DNA of 64,000 bases from Rhabdornis inornatus (taxonomy: Eukaryota; Chordata; Aves; Passeriformes; Rhabdornithidae), in contig VWZS01004485.1 of assembly GCA_013397075.1 (NCBI GenBank), positions 1,800,299-1,864,298 of the forward strand. Direction: 5' to 3'. The translations under genes and the position numbers were made by a program. The notes under the pieces were generated by a model. That model saw only the letters and a program-made list of their open reading frames with translations. It had not been told where the DNA came from and made no database searches. Every line of letters starts with the position of its first letter. Position 1 is the first letter of the stretch. Below are positions 1-11,944 of the stretch, one piece after another.

Positions 1-961
1 TGAGCTCTGCTGATCACCTTCGAGTCCTTCCCAAATCAAACCAACAGTGAATGAAGCTGTAAGTGTATGTACAGAGGAAAAGTAAATGTGTTACACTTCA
101 GCTGGAATGCAGTGTTTATCACTGATAAATCTTGAAAAAAGTAAAGCTTTTCTAAGGTTATAGTGATGATTACAATACCTTTTCCCTTCACCATGAGCAA
201 AATGGGCAGCTTGTGCATGAGGAGTGAGAGGCAAAGAGTGTAAAAGAGAAGCGAAAGTGGCATGAAAAGCCTCCTGTCATCACATCATCATTCTATATTG
301 GAATCTGAAACTATGAAAGAGGCCATGCCTATTGGCACCTTCCAAAATGCTTCTCCATTGCCTCAGCAGCTCAGGTCTGTCCTGGGTGCTGCATTGTCCC
401 CCCTATGGGACAGGTCTGAGACAGTGTACCCCCAAAGGCAGCACCCTACCCTGGGACTTTGAAATCCTCTGTCTCCACCACAGCAGCAAACTGCTAGGAA
501 ATTCTGCCTTTAAAACAGGCAACAACACATGCACTGAACACTATTTTTAAAACCATGCCAATTAAAGGCCTAAAATAGAAAACATGATGATGATTTTAAA
601 CCTCAACAAAACGAATCAAGCACATCACAAATTGCAGATGCTAAAATACATAAATTTCAGTGGAGGTATCTACACTCTTCTCTGTTAAGAAGGTAGGATG
701 CATAGTCTATACAGTGAATAAAATATTCTAAAGCATTTCATTCATACAGAACACAAGATTGCCTCAGGACAAAAGTTTTAGGTATATAAACAAATAAAAT
801 ATTTTAAAATATTATTTCTTTAGAAAGCCAGATCGAGGAAAGACCATATTTTAAAATACAATTCCAGACAACCAAAGTTCAAGTTCCAGACAGCAAACAA
901 TTCAGGCTTATATGAGGCAAGTCAGCTAAAATGGAAATTTGATGAAAGCAAAATGTTTTCT
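1..961. other. unique AT-rich sequence, possible minus-strand exon edge at the left end
   Basis: I recognise no repeat family or gene here. Reading the minus strand from about position 53 down to 1, an acceptor-like TTACAG preceded by pyrimidines is followed by a frame that stays open to the window edge (it reads SFTVGLIWEGLEGDQQSS). It is only about 50 bases long and runs off the window, so it cannot be judged alone. The rest is AT-rich DNA with short chance ORFs. Confidence 0.3.
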
Positions 962-1540
962 TGTGGTTTAACCCCAGCCAGCAGCTAAGCCCCACAGAAC
1001 CGCTTGATCACCCCCACCCCAGTGGAATAGGTAAGAGAATATGAAGAGTAAAAGAGTGAAAATTTGTGGGTTAAAATAGACAGCTTACATAGGACAGAAA
1101 AAGAAGAAAAAAAACCCCGCAATAATAATAATATTATCAATAACAATAATAAATTTGAATATGCAAAACAAGTGATGCACAATGCTATTGCTCACCACTC
1201 ACCAACCAGTGCTCAGCCAGGGACCCAGCAGCAGTTCCCCCAGCCAGCTTTCCCCCAGAGTTTATACACTGAGCATGTCACTGCATGTTCTGAAATCTCT
1301 CTGTGCTCATTTGGGTTCAACTGTCCTGGCTGTGTCCCCTCACAACTCCTTGTGCCTCCCCAGCCTTCTCACAGGCAGGGCATGAGAAGCTGAAAAGTCC
1401 TTGACCTACTATAAACACTACTTAGCAACAAATAAAAGCATCAGTGTGTTATCAACATTAGTCTCAACCTAAATCCAAAACACAGCACTGTTCCAGCTAC
1501 CAGGAAGAAAATAAATTCTACACCAGCTGAAACCAGGAGA
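962..1540 (-). mobile_element. avian endogenous retrovirus LTR, solo-type
   Basis: On the minus strand this begins with a CTGGTTTCAGCTG-type start and ends in GGGGTTAAACCACA. In between are the landmarks of an LTR family that is very abundant in bird genomes: a TTTTGGATTTAG block, an AACACACTGATG block, a GCTAAGTAGTGTTTATA block, a GACTTTTCAGCTTCTCATGC block, and an AT-rich region with AAT/TTA triplets near 1118-1155. The recognition is from memory of that family, not from a database search. The canonical terminal TG has decayed at the right end (reads GA on the plus strand). No gag, pol or env reading frame and no second LTR lie next to it, so it looks like a solo LTR left by recombination between two LTRs. 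A possible 6-base target duplication (ATGTTT) sits at 953-958 and 1540-1545, slightly offset from the termini. Open frames inside it are LTR sequence, not genes. Confidence 0.85.
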
Positions 1541-1777
1541 TGTTTATACAAGAGGAATTTTAAGAGCTAGAATGCAAAACATAAAATTTGTTCCTAATCA
1601 CTCATTGTTGCAGATCTATAAAGCTCACTGAAAAGCCTGAAAGGTTCTATTGCAGTAGATTAAATTTTAAATCAAGTGCATACACAGCCATTGAAAAAGT
1701 AATGCATAAAACATAATGAGAATAGGTATCACCAGGACTAAAATCTCAACTGCATTTTGATGTATAAATTCACAGAC

Positions 1778-1852
1778 TCAGCACAATTAAAAAAAAACAC
1801 AACAAAAAAACCAAACCAAACCAAAAAACAAACCAAAAAAACCCCAAAAACT
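1778..1852. repeat. A-rich CAAA/CCAAA simple repeat
   Basis: A run of A tracts broken by single or paired C, including three CCAAA-type units in a row. It could be a decayed microsatellite or the relic tail of a retroposon, but I see no retroposon body beside it. Confidence 0.7.
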
Positions 1853-4800
1853 GGAGGTCCAAACTAGCTACTAGATTCAAATATTGCCCCAAAATTGTTA
1901 CAACAGATGAATACATCTGTGGATCTCTGGTTTCTCTTATTGCCTATGTCTGGTTTTAAATGCTGAATTCAACATTAAAGCTGAATGTAGTTTCATAATA
2001 CAATAAAATATTCACTTGTTGCATTGTGAGCAATTTAATCCCTACAAAGGAAAATTTAGGCTACCAATTTGCTGGCCTAAGAGTAATTTTATTTCAATGG
2101 AGGAACTCCACATTAACTTACGTAATATTTATATATTACTTAACTACTGTCAGGATTTAACTATTTAACAGCCTTTTTGTACTCTTCATTTGGAAGGGTA
2201 TTTCTCTACTGTGCAAATGGAAATTGTAGATCTGTTACCCCTTTTTCAATTATAGGAAGGAACTAAGGGAAAAAAAAATGCAAAATTAGTCAAAGTTGGA
2301 GGACAATGAAGAATGACCATATTTAAGGTTTGTTCTTGGAAACAGGTAGCACCTCCAGAAACATGCTTAAATAAACCCTAAATGCAACACATACACAGAG
2401 AGAGCTAAGGGCAAGAATAAAGTTTTTGGATCCCAAAAAAGTCTGATATATCATCACCAGATTACTTGTAGAATCCAAACAGAGTTGGGTTAGCAAATCT
2501 CAGGTAAATGGCTTTATGAGCCAAGAAAAACCAGGCATCCCCTGGTAAAGACACTTCTATTTTACCTCCCCAAAAATACCAGAAAACAAATTAAGATGAA
2601 GCTTTACCAGATAATATATGTATTAAAAGATGCAGTTATATTGGACAGATAAAATGAGCTCAAGGTTTTTCCACTGTTAATAGAATATACACACACTTAG
2701 GGAAAAAAATATGGAACTTTGTTGACTCAGATATATTTAAATCAAGTGCAGCAGATTTCCCTTTATTTGTATTCTTGGAGGGATGCAATATATAATCCTT
2801 ACATGAATGGATCTTCAAAAATCCTTTCCAGCAAATTACTCTTCAGAATTCAGGGTATTCTGTGGTGCTCTGTTTGTATCAGTTATGAATTTTAGGAGCA
2901 CGGCAATGGCTTCTCTTAATAGTGCAAAACGGTTAACAGGGGTGCTGACAGGCTGTCAGTTCCAAATGGTACTGGCACCATGGGATTCCTGGAGTCTCTG
3001 AATCAAACTCTGATATCAGCTGTACTAACTTTATCCTCTATGAGTCAGTTTAGTTGGGAGTAGTCACTCTTAGGAGTCATGAGTATTAATTTAAAGAGGT
3101 CAAACACTATTGCTGATTTGCTATTGCAGCATCTCAGCCTTCCAGTGACTGCAGTGAAGTACTGCAAAGGTTTACTGCAATCTATGCTCTGAATGGGACA
3201 TGAAGTGACAGGACCATTACTTTGCTCAGTTCTTTCACTGCTGTCAGTCAAAAAGAGTGAACATACTGCTCTGAATGTCAAAAAATGTATGATTCTGTCT
3301 CCATATCTTATCCACTGAGTATTGCAAAGTCATAAGTTAAAGAGCTTTTATGAAAGTTGAACATGAGTGGCATAATTTTAGATTTTAAAAAATGAAACTG
3401 TTGAGGTTTCAAAAGATGAAAGAGATGGAGGGGGAAAGAGAAAAATACAGTCAGATGCATCGATCCAAAGCTGTGAGGCCGAGGCTATCATTTACTTGGC
3501 ATTGAAAAAAAGAATTTTTGTAGAACATAATGATTTAACTATAAAAAGAACTCTGGTGTAAACATTCTGAGATAAAGAAGAATAACTGCACCTTCCATCA
3601 TATTGATGACCAATCTATACAGACATATATGGTATTTTACTGAAATTATTGTGCAGCATATGGCAAGGAGTTGTTGTAATTTTTCTTTCAATTGTTACAC
3701 AGATTTTACCATTTTTCTTTTTGAAGAGGAAAAATATGTTACATTATTTAGACTTCATCAAAAACTACTATTTGTTTGTACTGTTGTAAAGAACTAATAA
3801 AAAAGGTCACAGGGGGAAAAAGGAAGTAACAGTAAGTCAAGAAGAAAACCAAGAAAATTTCAGTGAAGAGATCAACTGTTTGTCCTAAGTCGCACATAAA
3901 AAAACTCCAGCTAATTTCCAGTCTGAAACATGCCTGAAGACATAAGACTGCTAATGAATATGATTTCTAACACTGGAATTAGTTATGTCCTGATCAGACT
4001 TCCTAGAAAGAATGGACTGCCGTGAGTCGTTTTAATAGGTATATATGAAGTCAGAAAAGATAAAGATGGCTTGTCTAGAATTTTTTATCTGTCTAGTCAT
4101 CACAGCATTCTATGAAAATACCATTACGTGGGATGAAGAAAGACTTGGAGAAACTGCAGCATTACTAGAAGTTGTAGGCGAGAAAATTTGGAGGAGATTA
4201 TTAATTTTCTGAGGAATGTGAAAGTTCTGTCATGTATGTGTGTGTACATCTAATACACACAGGCACAAAGCTTGGAAGACCAGTGCCCCAGGTCCAGGCC
4301 CTGGTTATCATGGGGATGAAAAGAAATTTTCTGTGGAATTAAATTGGCATGGGCATGGGAATATGGAAATTAGGACTCCCTAATTTTATAGTTATGGACT
4401 GCTGTGGGCATGATATAAGCCTGGGGACAGACTGTTGTCCAAGGTACAATGTTTTTTTGGGTTACCTGCTTATCAGCTGTGGTGAGGCTGTGCCACAATC
4501 AGCCAAGGAACTCTGCTGGTACAGGAGTCATCACTAACCTTAACCTCTAACCCTTTGCAGCAGCAGGTGATACCAGACTGCTTTTCTGGCATCCTCCATC
4601 CATCCAGCCCAGACTTATGCTACAATTCCACCTCCTGGCTTGTTACCTCTCCCAGAACCCATGCACAGGGCTGATGCCATTGTCATTTCTGACGAAATAA
4701 AATTTGACATGCAGTGCATGGTCATGCAGATTGGTCCCAAATCTTACAGCTTCCGAAACAGCAGTGAAGGAAAAAGTTCTGGGAAAAACTTGGCTCTGTT

Positions 4801-7379
4801 GGCTGGGGTTCGTGACTGTTACAGAGAATGGCACATTGCCCTGGGCATGTTTATGCCTCCATTTTGAAATTACATTCCCAACCTCTTTCTATTCACTTTT
4901 GGTCAAATACAGTCTGTCCCTTAAATGTTTTATGCAGGAGATATTAAAAAATATATTTAGAGTGTATGTAGTCTAGTTTTTCTTTTCACAATGAAGCAGG
5001 AAAAGGGAAGTACCTCCAATGAGACTGCAATGCCATCCACTTTAAAAGGTTCTATATTAAATTGGCTATTAAGTAAAAAATACCATGCTTTGCCAATAAG
5101 TTATTAAATGTCTGAAAAAGTGTATGACATTTTAAGGAAGCCGTTACAGACAAAACCACACTGTACCTCATATTTCAAAGATCTTTTAAAAAAGACCAAT
5201 TGTTCTGTCAGCTTCATTGTGGAAATACAGAGCAACTCTGCCCGTTTCTCTGAGGCTATTGCTGGGCTCCTTGCTCAGGCTGATTGAGCTGATTAGAGTC
5301 TACAGGAGCCCCCTGTTGAACCCAACAAGGACTGAATTTCAGCTATAGTTTAGTACAAAATTGTTGGGTTGGTCAGGCAAGGACCTAAGGCTTTGTCCCC
5401 ACGCGAGGACAGAATTCGGCAGTAGTATCCAATCCTCATTAGTGCATGTTAATTTTTGGTACTGCTGACCAATACTAGGCCAGGGTAGCTCCATTGCAAT
5501 GATCTCTAGATCTCTCCTCTCTGCACAGGCTGAAATTCGTATCCCCATCTACCTCCCACTGCTCGCAGACACTGCTGAACCTCACTGCAGCAGTTGCTTC
5601 TCTTGTCTTGTGCCTCTTTTTTTTTCTGAGAAACATCACATTTCTTGGAAATTACTGACATCATAACTGGGTGCCCAAGAGGCACTGGTTCTGTTGGAGA
5701 AGGCACATTATAGCTTGAACAAAAATTCTGATACATGCTTCTCTTTGCTAAAGTCCTAGAAAACATCTCTCCACATCTGACCTACTGTATTTAAACGTCA
5801 GTCAAATTGATTAAACTTTCTTTCCTCAGATTGAAAAACAGAGTGTAACTGCTTGGAGATGTTGATTTTACACCAAGGGGTTTTTCCCCACTTTATGTCT
5901 TTATGGCTTTGGGCCTTCAATATTTTTAAAACCCAAATCTACAAGGAAGAGCAAGTATATGAAAAGACAACTCACTGGAGTTTATGTCCACCTCTGATCA
6001 AAATCTCCAAAAAGGGAAGGCAAAACAATTGCAAAGGCCTGCAAGACTCTTCAATGTATTCTCTCTGTAATTCCACAGGGGGACATCACTAATAGCGTTA
6101 TATCTCATTCCATGCTGCTCATTCAGTTTCTCCAAATCCACAGAAGTGCTCTACAAAATGTCCTAGAATGCATCTTATTAGCATTATGTAAGAAATACAG
6201 GTGTTTTTTTCCACAAAAATGAGTGCAACAGGAAAATGGAGTATACTAAAAATAATTTTTAATTGAAAATTGAGGTACAAAGTATAAAAAAAAAATTTCC
6301 AGAATTATAAAAGTGAGTATTTTGCTTAGAAATATTTTTGTAACCAAATGTCAAAATATAAAGATGCAGAAATGAAAAATAAAGTCTTTTTTTCAGAGCA
6401 CTGGAAGCTTTTAGATCTTTGCTTCTTGAAATAATAGAAGAGCTGATAGAGTTAGCCGATTATTATTCATTACATGAACTTGAATAGGCAGGAGATACTG
6501 CCACTGAACTTAGATTTAATGAGTCAAAAAGTGTGGAAAGATTCAGAAATGTTGGGTTGCTTCTCAGGTTAAAATGTATTGATTCTTCTTATTCTTTGGT
6601 CATTTTAATGTTCTTAAGTAAATGCCTTAAAATTAAATGAAAAGCAGGACAGCAGACACTGCCACAGAGTCAGGTCAGTTTGGCATCACTACATACCCAC
6701 TTTCTCTTCCTAGAGATTTTGTTGCAATTACCTGTCACTTGTCCTCTATGGTCTTTTTTCTTTTCTTAGTGTTTTTTCCATTCAGTCACTATCAGAGTTC
6801 ATTGCTGTTGAGCCTTCTAAAGTAATTATGAAATAAACATGGTTCAAAACAAGGTGGTCTGAATGATACTTCAATCTGAAACATTAAAAAAAACCCAAGA
6901 AAACAACTCTCTTCCACAATCATGTGTGAATAGCCACAGTCTCTTCTTTCTAATCTTTGAAATACCAACCATAGAACAACAAGGCAAAATAATTTCTTCT
7001 ACAAAATTGAATTTAAGTACCTTTAAAAATCTCTCAAATATTCAAGGATGGTCAGCCTATGATACAAGAACTGAATCAAGGCCATTAGAAAGACTTTTAC
7101 ACTTCACTCTCCTCTTTTCTCAGTAGTATTGGAGGAAGGCAAACTATGTCATATAGAAAAGAAATCTGCACACAATAGTCAGTCTGTCAAGATGTCTAGT
7201 ACCACACACTGGCTGGGCTACTTCTGAGGTAAGTAAAATGTTTGACTGTTTTATTGTCTAAATAAAATCCTCCAAAAGTCTGCTTAGATGACAGGTCTAT
7301 TTTTCATAGATATCCCTCTTGATGTTGTTCTCAAATTTAAATCAGAAAAGATTAAAACAATATGCCTAAATTTCAGGGA
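1853..7379. other. unique AT-rich sequence without recognisable genes
   Basis: This is 5.5 kb of AT-rich DNA. No CR1, LTR or SINE was recognised and no reading frame exceeds 90 codons. The frame at 3045-3281 on the minus strand (78 codons) has a balanced amino-acid composition and an acceptor-like TTTTTGACTGACAG upstream. It matches nothing I know and ends in a stop without a clear donor. I treat it as chance. Confidence 0.5.
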
Positions 7380-7412
7380 AAAAAACAAACAAACAAACAA
7401 ACGCAAAAACCC
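7380..7412 (+). repeat. (CAAA)n microsatellite
   Basis: An A run is followed by five CAAA-type units in register and then CGCAAAAACCC. It is short, and stutter length polymorphism would be expected. Confidence 0.8.
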
Positions 7413-7511
7413 AGACTGTTGTTTCCAGGGTTTTTTTATACAAACTTGTGGAAAAGTATTTTCCTTAAAATTCTTCTAATGAAAATAGGAACCAAAGTAT
7501 TTAAAATACTA

Positions 7512-7656
7512 CCAAGCCTGACAGAGTTCAAGAAGCTTTAGGACAATGCTCTTAGGCATATGGTGTGACCCTTGGAGCTGTTCCGTGCAGGGCCAAGATT
7601 TGGACTTGATGATCCTGATGGGTCCATTCCAAATTAGGATACACTGTGATTCTCTG
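7512..7656 (+). mobile_element. CR1: CR1 LINE 3' fragment
   Basis: The segment opens with TGACAGAGTTCAAGAAGC. It continues through a GGCATATGGTGTGACCCTTGGAG-like block, the TTGGACTTGATGATCCT block and a GGGTCCATTCCAA block, and ends at GTGATTCTCTG, a decayed copy of the terminal CR1 octamer. This is the 3' untranslated end of a 5'-truncated CR1 retroposon, the usual form because target-primed reverse transcription often stops early. It is of the same subfamily as the minus-strand element at 9525-9940. The short frame crossing it is not a gene. Confidence 0.85.
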
Positions 7657-9524
7657 AAATTTTCTACATCCATACATGTCAGCAAGCTGGAGTCATGTCA
7701 GAAGGTTTTTCCCCTGTGGGAAAGTTGATGCTTTTTTTTTTTTAAATATTAAACATTATATTCAAGATACAATTTAAAAAGTAGCCTTCTGACAGCAAAT
7801 ATTGAGCAATTAAAGCACTCTTGTGTTATGGAAGAAGCAAGTTGACCAGAGTTACGTGACTGAGAAAAGGTGATGCAGCTGGGGCAGCTGAAATTTTTGC
7901 TTATGGGAAAAGAAACTTCTGAGTTTATCTTGCTCTTAATGGATAATTTATCTTAATGCAAGTTTTCTCAAGTGCTTTCCAACAGACACTGTCATTCCTG
8001 GAAATTACAGTCAAGAAAATTGCTGCTTTAACAATTCAGCCAATTTCTGAAGTCTAATAGTGATTGAGCTACCTGCAGATTGATTACTGATCACTCCAAC
8101 TTTTACAGTTTAATGCATCTGTGGCCATAATGACCCTACAGGGACATCGCTCCAGGTCCCTGCGCAGTATCAGCATTGAGAGAGAGGTGACACAGCAGCC
8201 AAGCCAAAAGACACAATCCACTGGGATCCTGATGGATGTTTTGTCTTTCATAGTGTCTAGTGCTGTGCTGGAGATGAAACTTTGTTCCTGGGATATTTAA
8301 GGAAAAGTCAGCTACGCTAAATTTTTCAGAGAGTTCACCCAAAGATGTAAAATAATATAGAGTGATAGAGATTTAGGGGAGACTGCATGTAAATATATCT
8401 GGTATTCATATACTTGCTAAGGAGGCAAAACCACCCACCTAGGTCACCTTAGGGTACACCTGGGAAGAGCTTGGTCGTCTTCATAAGCAAGAAAACATGC
8501 CAAAAGAAACATTCTTGAAGGCTCTGGAACACGACTATTCAAGGTGATGGCTAGGTAGCAAAGTGGGCGCGGTTTCCTTGGCCTCCCTTCATCCTTTCCA
8601 CAGGAAATCTCCTAGTCTCTTTACAGAAAGTTCTGATAACAATGCAGATAAAAGTCAATACCCACTCCTTGTTGTCTTTCACCTACAGTTTGCAGAAGAG
8701 ATGAAGAAATAAAGGAATTGGATTTTACTTATATTTAGCAGCTTTTGACAGAGGTACAATGAATCATCAGCTGCATTTCAGGAGAGAGTGTCTGAAGTGC
8801 AAATATCAGGGTGCAACTTCTGACACTTCAAATTTTAATCAGGGCAGGAGGTGTTATTTTTTTTAATTATTTTTCTAAGCTGTGTTGAGATTAGAGGAAT
8901 GTTGCATGGTATGATTGTTTCTGAGCTTTGCCCCAAGGTCTTCTCAGGTTGAAATCCTTTTAAGTCTCCTTTGCCATTAACGGGAACTCCAAGTACAGGA
9001 TTAAAACAACGACAAAGTCACTAAAATGTTTCTAGATGAAAAAAAAAAAGTTTAACTAAGAAGGTGTGAACATCTCTTTGTCTAAAGCCTCTTGCAAAGT
9101 ATGAAAAAATGAAAACTCTCATTACCATCAACATTTGCCCAAAGCCAGCCTAACTCAGTAATTAGAAGTAATGCTCATTGCTTTTATATAGAGCTGACAT
9201 CAACAGTCAGTGTAATTTCAGTACAAAGTGCATGAAAGATCCTCCTTTTCTAAAAGTGCTTGTTTGTTGCAATGCTGATTTAGCTTCTCTAATTCTATAG
9301 GTTGACTACATCCAGTCAGAGCTTATTTGGGATAACTTAATAATAAAACAGTTACAGGGGGTTGAAAGCAAAATCTGTAGGATTCCCACCAGGAATAATT
9401 TAGTTTTTTCTGCAGACTCCTTAGTGTATAAATTAACAGTCAGCTCCAGTTTCTGTAAAATAGTGCCCAATGGTCAATATATTGGAAACATGTCAACATA
9501 TTATATTAGCTCCTGAAAATTATT
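7657..9524. other. unique sequence
   Basis: A T run at 7730-7742 follows the CR1 fragment. The rest is AT-rich DNA in which I recognise no gene or repeat. A small CpG-containing patch near 8562-8580 (GGGCGCGG) is too short to be a CpG island. Confidence 0.5.
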
Positions 9525-9940
9525 TCATAGAATCATAGAATATCCTGAGTTGGAAAGTTGAACTAGGATCATTGAAAACCAACTCTGGGCCCTGCACAGG
9601 ACAGCCCAAGAGTCACACCATGTGCCTGAGAGCATTGTTCAAACACTTCTTGAACTCTGTCAGGCTTGAGGCTGTGACCACTTCCCTGGGGAGCTGTTCC
9701 AGTGCCCAACACCCTCTGGGTGAGGAATCTTTTTTCTAATATCCAACCTAATCCTCCCCTGACAACTTCATGCAGTTCCTCCTGGTCCTGTCATGAGTCA
9801 ACAAAGAGAAGAGATGGGTGTGGGCCCCTCCGTTTCTACTTATGAAGAACTTGGAGATCCTGGTGAGGTCTCCCTCAGTCTCCTCTTTCCCTGGCTGAAC
9901 AGACCAAGTGGCCTCGCCTGCTCCTTGTATGGCTCACTCT
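9525..9940 (-). mobile_element. CR1: CR1 LINE 3' portion, about 415 bp
   Basis: The left edge reads CATAGAATCATAGAAT, two copies of the CR1 terminal octamer in reverse complement, which sets the element on the minus strand. Moving right are the reverse complements of the CR1 landmarks: a GGGCCCTGCACAGGACAGCC block, CACTTCCCTGGGGAGC, a TGCCCAACACCCTCTGGGTGA-like block, TTTTTTCTAATATCCAACCT, and further in GGTGAGGTCTCCCTCAGTCTC and CTGGCTGAACAGACCAAGTG. This is one of the two longest and best-preserved CR1 copies in the window. It is 5'-truncated and carries no intact reverse transcriptase. The 60-codon plus frame at 9793-9975 is a by-product of the repeat. Confidence 0.95.
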
Positions 9941-10352
9941 TTGTAAACTCTGAGATAAGGAAATCCTGTGTATAACAGAAATACTTTCTGTGTGTCTGTA
10001 AACAACATGAAGCATCTGTATAGCATCTGTATTATCATCCATATAGCAATAAAAGAAAAGTAACTTTTCATTCAAGTGTAACAGCATCAACATTTTCTGT
10101 TATCATCAGATAAATATTCAAAAGTTTCTCACAGAGGTAGGATTTCTTATATTGGTTTAACTAATGGAAGATTACAATACACAAAAGTCACTGTATTTTT
10201 AATAATAATAATGTAACTGAGCATCTCCCAGCTAAAGCAGTATTCAGAGGCACTCTCACTCATTTCTGCAGATTTTATACCAATATTGTGACCATTTCCA
10301 TCACCTGGTAACTATGAGACTCATCTGACTATTGCGTTTCAGTACTGTGGGT
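9941..10352. other. unique spacer between CR1 copies
   Basis: AT-rich DNA with a short (ATA)n run near 10199-10213. I see nothing else. Confidence 0.5.
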
Positions 10353-10690
10353 CCCACAATAAAGATGCTGGAACAAGTTCAATAGTGGTCCAAAAAGATG
10401 ATGAGTGGCTCAGTGCACACGATAGAGAGAGGTTGAGAGAGGAGTTTGAACAGCCTGGAGAAAACAGAATTCTCCAGACAAAAAGTATAACAGGGGTGGT
10501 CAGGCACTGGAGACTGTAAACTGGAGAGGTTGTGAAGTCTGTCTCCTTGGACATATTCAACACTGGACTGGACAAGGCTTTGGACAACCTCACCTAACTT
10601 TGACTGGATGTAATTTCAGAATTCAAAGTTGTTTCTACTTTGGGCATTGCACCAGACAACCTCCACAGATCCATTTCAACCTAAATTTTT
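10353..10690 (+). mobile_element. CR1: CR1 LINE, diverged, internally shortened
   Basis: Plus-strand CR1 landmarks appear in order: AAGATGCTGGAACAAGTTC, CAAAAAGATGATGAGTGGCT, GAACAGCCTGGAGAA, then a jump to GGTGGTCAGGCACTGGA, a TTCAACACTGGACTGGACAAGGC block, and a worn TCCATTTCAACC. The jump after CAGCCTGGAGAA skips the segment normally present in CR1, so the copy has an internal deletion of perhaps a few hundred bases. The terminal octamer is not recognisable, which suggests an old copy. Confidence 0.75.
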
Positions 10691-10774
10691 ATTCAATACT
10701 AGGATGTTTCAGAAAAGAAGAATTTTAATATTTCCTTTTAGCCTGAAGGACTAACTTGGTAGTTTTGTTTTTGC

Positions 10775-10789
10775 TTTTTTTTTTTTTTT
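10775..10789 (+). repeat. poly-T run
   Basis: Fifteen consecutive T residues about 85 bases downstream of a diverged CR1. It could be a decayed retroposon tail on the minus strand, but no body is evident. Confidence 0.6.
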
Positions 10790-11592
10790 AAGAGGAAAAT
10801 ATTATAAAATCACTTCATCAGCCTAGGAAAAAAAAATCTTTGTCAGTGGATTTTAAAATCTGAAAATATCTCCAACTTTCATACATTGTCCTTTTTTTCT
10901 TTAAAGACACATTTCTACAACAGTATCACTGGGACTGATATTTTCATAGCACAGCAAAATATTCACAAAAACCAAAACTTTTTGTGATAAAATAATTACA
11001 GAGAAAAAAAATGAAAGCCTCTTCACTTCAGGCATTGTTCTGAGTCACTGGAAATATTGTATTCAAATTTTTCAACAGTCTTACCAAAACAAGGAAACAA
11101 TGAAAGAGTATTTGCATAAATTATATCCTGCTAGGCTTAACACAAAATGTAAACCCAGTAGACTCCTGAAGAAAGAGTTGCTTTTATGAATAAAGTTTTG
11201 CAGATTGTTCTGTCAGTGAACTCTATTTCTGAACACAGGAGTACATTAATGACCATGCAGATCTTGCACCATTGCTTTTCAGGGAAGCCAAGATCTCCTC
11301 AGAGAAACAGTGGCAAGTCCTATATTTGTAAAGCAGATGAAGCACTTCCCTAAACTCCCAGATGTCCTAAATCCAGATTTCTATCCACAAACTGCTGTAG
11401 AAGGAAGAGTGTTATCGTGACCTACAGAAGCTTTTTCCATTTATTGGCCAGTGCACGTTATACTGAAGGCTGTTCAGTGCAGCCTGTAGATGTTGGAGTC
11501 TTTCAGACATAAGTGTGATGCCCTGGGTTTTAGCTTTCATATTTTTCAGAATCTCTGCTGCTTAGTGTGTAACTCTGAAACTTCATAATAGG
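10790..11592. other. unique sequence
   Basis: AT-rich DNA between the CR1 copy and the LTR. I recognised no gene or repeat. Confidence 0.5.
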
Positions 11593-11780
11593 TGTTAGTA
11601 ACTTCTCTTCACAAGGTAGTTAGATAAAACAATCCCTTCCTAGCTACAGAATCAAGGACAACCGGTACCCAAGAAGCATAAACAACAGCAAAGGGAAAGG
11701 GGGCAAACCAGGGGGCTGAGACTTTATATCCTGGAGCTATAGTTAGACAATTGACCCCAATATGTAAATAAACCAAAACT

Positions 11781-11788
11781 TATAAAAG
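11781..11788 (+). promoter_or_regulatory. LTR TATA box
   Basis: TATAAAAG inside the presumed U3 region, about 96 bases upstream of the AATAAA signal. The spacing fits a compact LTR promoter. Present activity is unknown. Confidence 0.5.
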
Positions 11789-11876
11789 TGTAAAAACTTG
11801 TAACCAGAATCCATCTTGGATTTGACCTAGGTGTAACCCCAGCCAGGCTCTTGCACTGCCCAAGGTATATCCTTTC

Positions 11877-11882
11877 AATAAA
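11877..11882 (+). promoter_or_regulatory. LTR polyadenylation signal
   Basis: AATAAA followed within 30 bases by a T-rich and then TGTTGCTCTGTCTAGTC stretch that can act as the downstream element. It lies about 60 bases before the LTR end, fitting the R/U5 junction. Confidence 0.55.
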
Positions 11883-11944
11883 TACCTATTTTATTCCTGT
11901 TGCTCTGTCTAGTCTCTGTTCCAGGTCAGCCTTTCCAGGCAACA

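Larger units (their letters stand above)
11593..11944 (+). mobile_element. endogenous retrovirus 5' LTR, about 352 bp
   Basis: The interval begins TGTTAG and ends GGCAACA, giving the TG...CA inverted termini (TGTT/AACA) expected of an LTR. Inside are a TATA box (TATAAAAG at 11781) and a polyadenylation signal (AATAAA at 11877-11882) about 96 bases downstream, followed by a T- and GT-rich stretch. This is the U3-R-U5 order. Two bases after the right end is a primer-binding-site-like sequence. The left boundary was chosen by the inverted termini and is the least certain part. I saw no matching 3' LTR, gag, pol or env downstream, so the provirus is truncated after its first few hundred bases. 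Confidence 0.6.

Noticed and set aside
1064..1393. 109-codon plus frame and neighbours
   Set aside because: It is antisense LTR sequence, including the AAT triplet run that yields poly-Asn.
3045..3281. 78-codon minus frame with an acceptor-like site
   Set aside because: Composition is plausible, but it lacks a donor, and no continuation or family could be identified.
9793..9975. 60-codon plus frame
   Set aside because: It lies almost entirely in antisense CR1 sequence.
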